From contig JASLEW010000928.1 in NCBI GenBank assembly GCA_030150965.1, positions 1 through 8,430 of the forward strand: a stretch of DNA of 8,430 nucleotides. The letters run 5' to 3'. The stretch is from Thermoanaerobaculia bacterium. Lineage in GTDB: Bacteria; Acidobacteriota; Thermoanaerobaculia; Multivoradales; UBA5704. A model generated the notes under the pieces. The model saw nothing but the letters and a program-made list of their open reading frames with translations. It was not told where the DNA came from and ran no database searches. Made by a program: the position numbers and the translations under genes. Below, piece after piece: positions 5,402-8,430 of the stretch; the first letter of the stretch is position 1; the number at the start of each line of letters is the position of its first letter.

Positions 5402-8400
5402 AGGTCGGCCTCCATGTAGGTGAGCTGCGGCGATGGTACCAGCACGGATGGGCCCTCGCCCGGCGCCGGCGACAGCTCGTCGAGGGGGCGCTCCACATCG
5501 GCCACGGCGGCGGCGAGGATGCACAGGAAGCGGTCGCGCATGGCGGCCACCCGGGCCGCGTCGAGCACGTCGCGGTTGTAGCGGAGACGCGCCTCCAGCC
5601 GGTCGGACTGGGTGAGGAACAGGCTGAGGTCGAGCCGCATCTTGCCGGTGTCCACGTGCAGCCGCGTGATGCCGAGGCCGGCGGGAGCCTCGCCCGCGGC
5701 GGGCGTCTTGAGCAGCTCGAAGAGCAGGCGGAAGGTGGCGTGCCCGCCGCGGTCCCCCTCCTCGAGGAAGCCCGAACCCTCGAACACCGGCTCGTAGAAG
5801 ATGTCCGGATGATCGTGCGCCAGGAGCGTCACCTCCCGCACCCGTTCCAGCAGGCCGCGGAAGGTGCTCACGCCGGCGAGCCGCGTGCGCAGCGGCAGCG
5901 CGGTGGCGAAGTTACCGATCAGTTTTTCGGTCTCGAGGTGATTGCGGTTGGCGAAGCTGCACGGCACCACCAGGTCGTCGCTGCCGGTCTCCAGGTGCAG
6001 CAGCGCGTTGAAGGCGGCGAGGAGGGTCATGAACAGCGTCACCCCCTGCCGGGTGGAGAGCTCCTCGAGCTGCTGCTCGAGCTCCCGCGGGACGACGAAC
6101 TCCTCGACCCCGGCGGCGAACGTCCGCGGCACCGGCCGCGGACGGCCGGCGGCGAGGTCCAGGGGCACGGCGCCGCGCAGGTGCTCGCGCCAGAAGGTCA
6201 CCTGGCTGGCCAGCGCCTCCTCCGCCGAGACCGCCCGCTGCCAGCGCGCGAAATCCTGGAACTGCGCGGCGAGCGGCGGCAGCGGCGCGGGCAGGCGGTG
6301 ACGGAAGGCGAAGTAGAAGGCCGCGACCTCGTCGATCAGGAAGGTGATCGACCAGCCATCGGAGGCGACGTGATGGATGGTGAAGAGCAGAACGTGCTCC
6401 TCCGCCGCACAGCGGAAGAGCGCGGTGCGGAAGAGCGGCGGCCGCTCCAAGTCGAAGTGCCGCCGCCCGTCGCGGATGCTCCACTGCCGGATCTCCGCCA
6501 TCCGGCGCGGCGCGGCGAGGGACTCCAGATCGACCACCGGCAGCCGCAGCGGGACGGTCGGGTGGATGAGCTGGTAGGGTCCCGAGGGCCCCGCGCGGAA
6601 GGTGGTGCGCAGCAGCTCGTGGCGCGCCACCACCGCGGCGAGCGCCCGCCCGAGGCAGGCGGGGTCGAGCGGCCCGGCGAGGCGGAGCAGCGTCGGCTTG
6701 GTCGAGGCCACCGACCGGGCCTCCAGGTGCCGCCCCGCCCAATAGCGCTCCTGGGCGAACGACAGCGGCGGCGGCGTGCCGCGCTCGCTCCGGAAGGAGG
6801 CGATCGTCGGCCGGCCGCCCTGCCCGTCCCTGGCGCTAGCGCCGCTTCCGACCAGCGCGGTGCCGCGCCGCAGGCGCTCGACCTCGGCGGCCAGGTCGGC
6901 CACGGTGGGCGCCTCGAACAGCGTGCGCAGCGGCAGATCGACCGCGAGCGCCTGGCGCAGGCGCGCGATCAGCCGGGCGCCGGTGAGCGAGTGGCCGCCC
7001 AGCTCGAAGAAGTTGTCGTCCGGGCCGACGCGCGCCACGCCGAGCAGCTCCGTCCAGAGGCCGGCGACGATCTCCTCGACCGGCGTGCGCAGGGCGCGCC
7101 GCTCCCCGCCCGCCCACGCCGGCGGCGGCAGCGCCTGCGTGTCGAGCTTGCCGTTGGCGGTCAGCGGCAGCGCCTCCAGGGCCACGAACGCCGCCGGGAT
7201 CATCACCTCGGGCAGCTCCTGGCGCAGGTGCCGGCGCAGGGCCTCGGGGTCGAGGACCGCGCCGGCGCGGGGCACGACGTAGGCGATCAGGCGGTGATCC
7301 TCGGCGGTACCGGGGCCATCGGGGGCATCGGGGCCGTGGGAGCCGTGGGGGCCGCCGGGCCTGCCCGGACCGTGCCCGCCTAGCTCGGCGCGGCCGGCGG
7401 CGGAGCGGACGGGGCGCAGGACCACGGCGCTCTCGCGCACCGCCTCGTGGCGGTCAAGGAGCGCCCGGATCTCGGCCGGCTCGACCCGCACGCCGCGGAT
7501 CTTCACCTGGTCGTCGATGCGGCCGAGGATCTCCAGCGTGCCGTCGAGGCGGTAGCGGCCGCGGTCGCCGGTGAAGTAGAGGAGGTCGTCCTCCGCCTCC
7601 TCCCGGGCTCGCCGGGCCGGCGGCCGGTCCGGGTGGAACGGGTTGGGGCGGAAGCGGGCCCGGTTGTCCGCCGCCTGGAGGTAGCCGAGGCTGCGGAAGG
7701 GGGTGCGCAGCACGATCTCGCCCACCTCGCCCAGGCCGCAGAGGAGCCATCCGCCGGGCTCGGCGCCGCGCTCGATGCCGCCCCGGCCGTCGCGCGCGTC
7801 GAGCTCGGCCCGGCCACCGGCCCCGTCCAGCCCTTCGCGGCCGGCCAGCACCAGCGCCTGGGCCCCGGGCAGCGGCGCGCCGACCGGCTGGATGTGCAGG
7901 GCGGGCGGGTCGGGTACGACGTGGAAGCACTTCGCCAGGGTGGTCTCGGTGGGCCCGTAGAGGTTCGCCACCGCGGTGCGCGGGAAGGCCGCGCGCCACC
8001 TGCCGACGAGCTGCCCGAGGAGCGGCTCGCCGGCGAAGAAGGTCCAGCGCAGGGCCGGCGCGGCGAGGCCCGGGGGAGCGGCGCCCAGCCAGGCGCCGGC
8101 CAGGGAGGGGACGGTGTGCAGCACGCTGACCGCGCGCTCGGCGAGCCAGGGGAGGATGCGCTCCGGGCTCATCTCGTCCTCGTCGGGCACCACCAGCGTC
8201 GCGCCGCCGGTCAGCGGGGTGAAGACGTCGCGCAGCACCACGTCGAAGGAGAGGCCGGTCAGCTGCGCGGCGCGGTCGCCGGGGCCGATGCCGAAGGCCG
8301 CGCGCTGCCAGGAGAGGAAGTGGCTCAGCCCCCGGTGGCGGCCGAGGACCGCCTTCGGCCGGCCGGTGGTGCCCGAGGTGAAGAAGATGTACGCCGGATC

Positions 8401-8430
8401 GTCCGGCCGCGGCTCGGCGGGCGGCGTGGC
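5398..8430 (-). CDS. NRPS: adenylation, carrier and terminal condensation domains (5' end beyond window)
   Basis: The frame is open at the right edge and 1010 residues are visible. A domain: TSGTTGRPKAV at 18-28 (A3, with Ala where Gly is usual), FDVVLRDVF at 61-69 (A4), YGPTETT at 158-164 (A5), YFTGDRGRY at 285-293 (A7), RIDDQVKIRGVRVEP at 304-318 (A8), LTANGKLD at 423-430 (A10). Carrier domain: DNFFELGGHSL with Ser481 as the phosphopantetheine site. C domain: LSFAQERYW at 556-564, HELLRTTF, HHVASDG at 686-692 with all catalytic residues, FQDFARWQR, IGNFATALPLR at 838-848. The protein stops about 25 residues after the last C-domain segment (PLDELSPAP), with no A, carrier, reductase or thioesterase domain after it. 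By eye against GrsA, the A-domain pocket reads D-V-R-H-F-A-L-L-A; I cannot assign a substrate. Low-complexity loops occur at about 199-228 and 348-378. Translation of the next gene is coupled by a 4-base overlap. Confidence 0.95.
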   Translation of the reverse strand, partial: ATPPAEPRPDDPAYIFFTSGTTGRPKAVLGRHRGLSHFLSWQRAAFGIGPGDRAAQLTGLSFDVVLRDVFTPLTGGATLVVPDEDEMSPERILPWLAERAVSVLHTVPSLAGAWLGAAPPGLAAPALRWTFFAGEPLLGQLVGRWRAAFPRTAVANLYGPTETTLAKCFHVVPDPPALHIQPVGAPLPGAQALVLAGREGLDGAGGRAELDARDGRGGIERGAEPGGWLLCGLGEVGEIVLRTPFRSLGYLQAADNRARFRPNPFHPDRPPARRAREEAEDDLLYFTGDRGRYRLDGTLEILGRIDDQVKIRGVRVEPAEIRALLDRHEAVRESAVVLRPVRSAAGRAELGGHGPGRPGGPHGSHGPDAPDGPGTAEDHRLIAYVVPRAGAVLDPEALRRHLRQELPEVMIPAAFVALEALPLTANGKLDTQALPPPAWAGGERRALRTPVEEIVAGLWTELLGVARVGPDDNFFELGGHSLTGARLIARLRQALAVDLPLRTLFEAPTVADLAAEVERLRRGTALVGSGASARDGQGGRPTIASFRSERGTPPPLSFAQERYWAGRHLEARSVASTKPTLLRLAGPLDPACLGRALAAVVARHELLRTTFRAGPSGPYQLIHPTVPLRLPVVDLESLAAPRRMAEIRQWSIRDGRRHFDLERPPLFRTALFRCAAEEHVLLFTIHHVASDGWSITFLIDEVAAFYFAFRHRLPAPLPPLAAQFQDFARWQRAVSAEEALASQVTFWREHLRGAVPLDLAAGRPRPVPRTFAAGVEEFVVPRELEQQLEELSTRQGVTLFMTLLAAFNALLHLETGSDDLVVPCSFANRNHLETEKLIGNFATALPLRTRLAGVSTFRGLLERVREVTLLAHDHPDIFYEPVFEGSGFLEEGDRGGHATFRLLFELLKTPAAGEAPAGLGITRLHVDTGKMRLDLSLFLTQSDRLEARLRYNRDVLDAARVAAMRDRFLCILAAAVADVERPLDELSPAPGEGPSVLVPSPQLTYMEADL
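5409..5413 (-). promoter_or_regulatory. Ribosome binding site deciding a TTG start
   Basis: GGAGG on the minus strand, within the last codons of the upstream NRPS, lies 7 bases before TTG at 5401. It is the only good Shine-Dalgarno near the start of the N-terminal transketolase gene and is the reason for choosing this rare start. Confidence 0.65.
7312..7374 (-). repeat. 9-bp tandem array coding xGP triplets in A domain
   Basis: Seven in-frame 9-bp units encode HGP-GRP-GGP-HGS-HGP-DAP-DGP in the C-terminal subdomain of the adenylation domain, between VVLRPV and the EDHRLIAYV strand, where most A domains have only a short acidic linker. Read on the plus strand the same units give GAI-GGI-GAV-GAV-GAA-GPA, the same Gly-Ala-x pattern that the array at 3525-3578 encodes in sense. 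Confidence 0.85.

Noticed and set aside
5656..7383. 575-codon open frame on the plus strand
   Set aside because: Antisense to the NRPS A-PCP-C gene, rich in Arg, Gln and Gly, with no motif support.

Overview
The window is a compact, minus-strand fragment of a nonribosomal peptide synthetase (NRPS) biosynthetic cluster from a very GC-rich bacterium. Third codon positions are almost all G or C, and long open frames run antisense to every gene. Base composition and NRPS style fit Myxococcota, Acidobacteriota or Actinomycetota, but nothing here decides between them. No RNA gene, IS element, CRISPR array or convincing terminator was seen, and nothing on the plus strand looks like a real gene.

In transcription order (right to left): (1) an NRPS running in from the right edge with adenylation (A), carrier (PCP) and condensation (C) domains, ending directly after the C domain (8430 to 5398); (2) the N-terminal, thiamine-diphosphate-binding half of a split transketolase, start overlapping the NRPS stop (5401 to 4517); (3) a first transketolase C-terminal half, ATGA overlap, with substituted catalytic residues (4520 to 3390); (4) a second, apparently intact C-terminal half (3386 to 2334); (5) a 251-residue sulfotransferase (2238 to 1483); (6) the start of a second NRPS, a C domain cut by the left edge (1446 to 1). 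The first four genes overlap or sit within 3 bases of each other, so they are almost certainly one transcript. Gaps of 95 and 36 bases precede the last two.

Inferred logic: the NRPS proteins build a peptide. The split transketolase could move a two-carbon ketol unit from a ketose onto a precursor or the scaffold, with Rif15A/Rif15B of rifamycin biosynthesis as the closest precedent I know. The sulfotransferase would cap a hydroxyl, possibly one brought in by that unit. Order and substrates are not shown by the sequence.

Two things stand out beyond routine annotation. First, the duplicated transketolase C-terminal half includes one copy that looks like a pseudoenzyme. Second, at least five in-frame tandem arrays of 9- or 18-bp units lie in loops of three different genes. 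Read on one strand or the other they share a GGN-led 9-bp pattern, which suggests a DNA-level expansion process rather than selection on any one protein.
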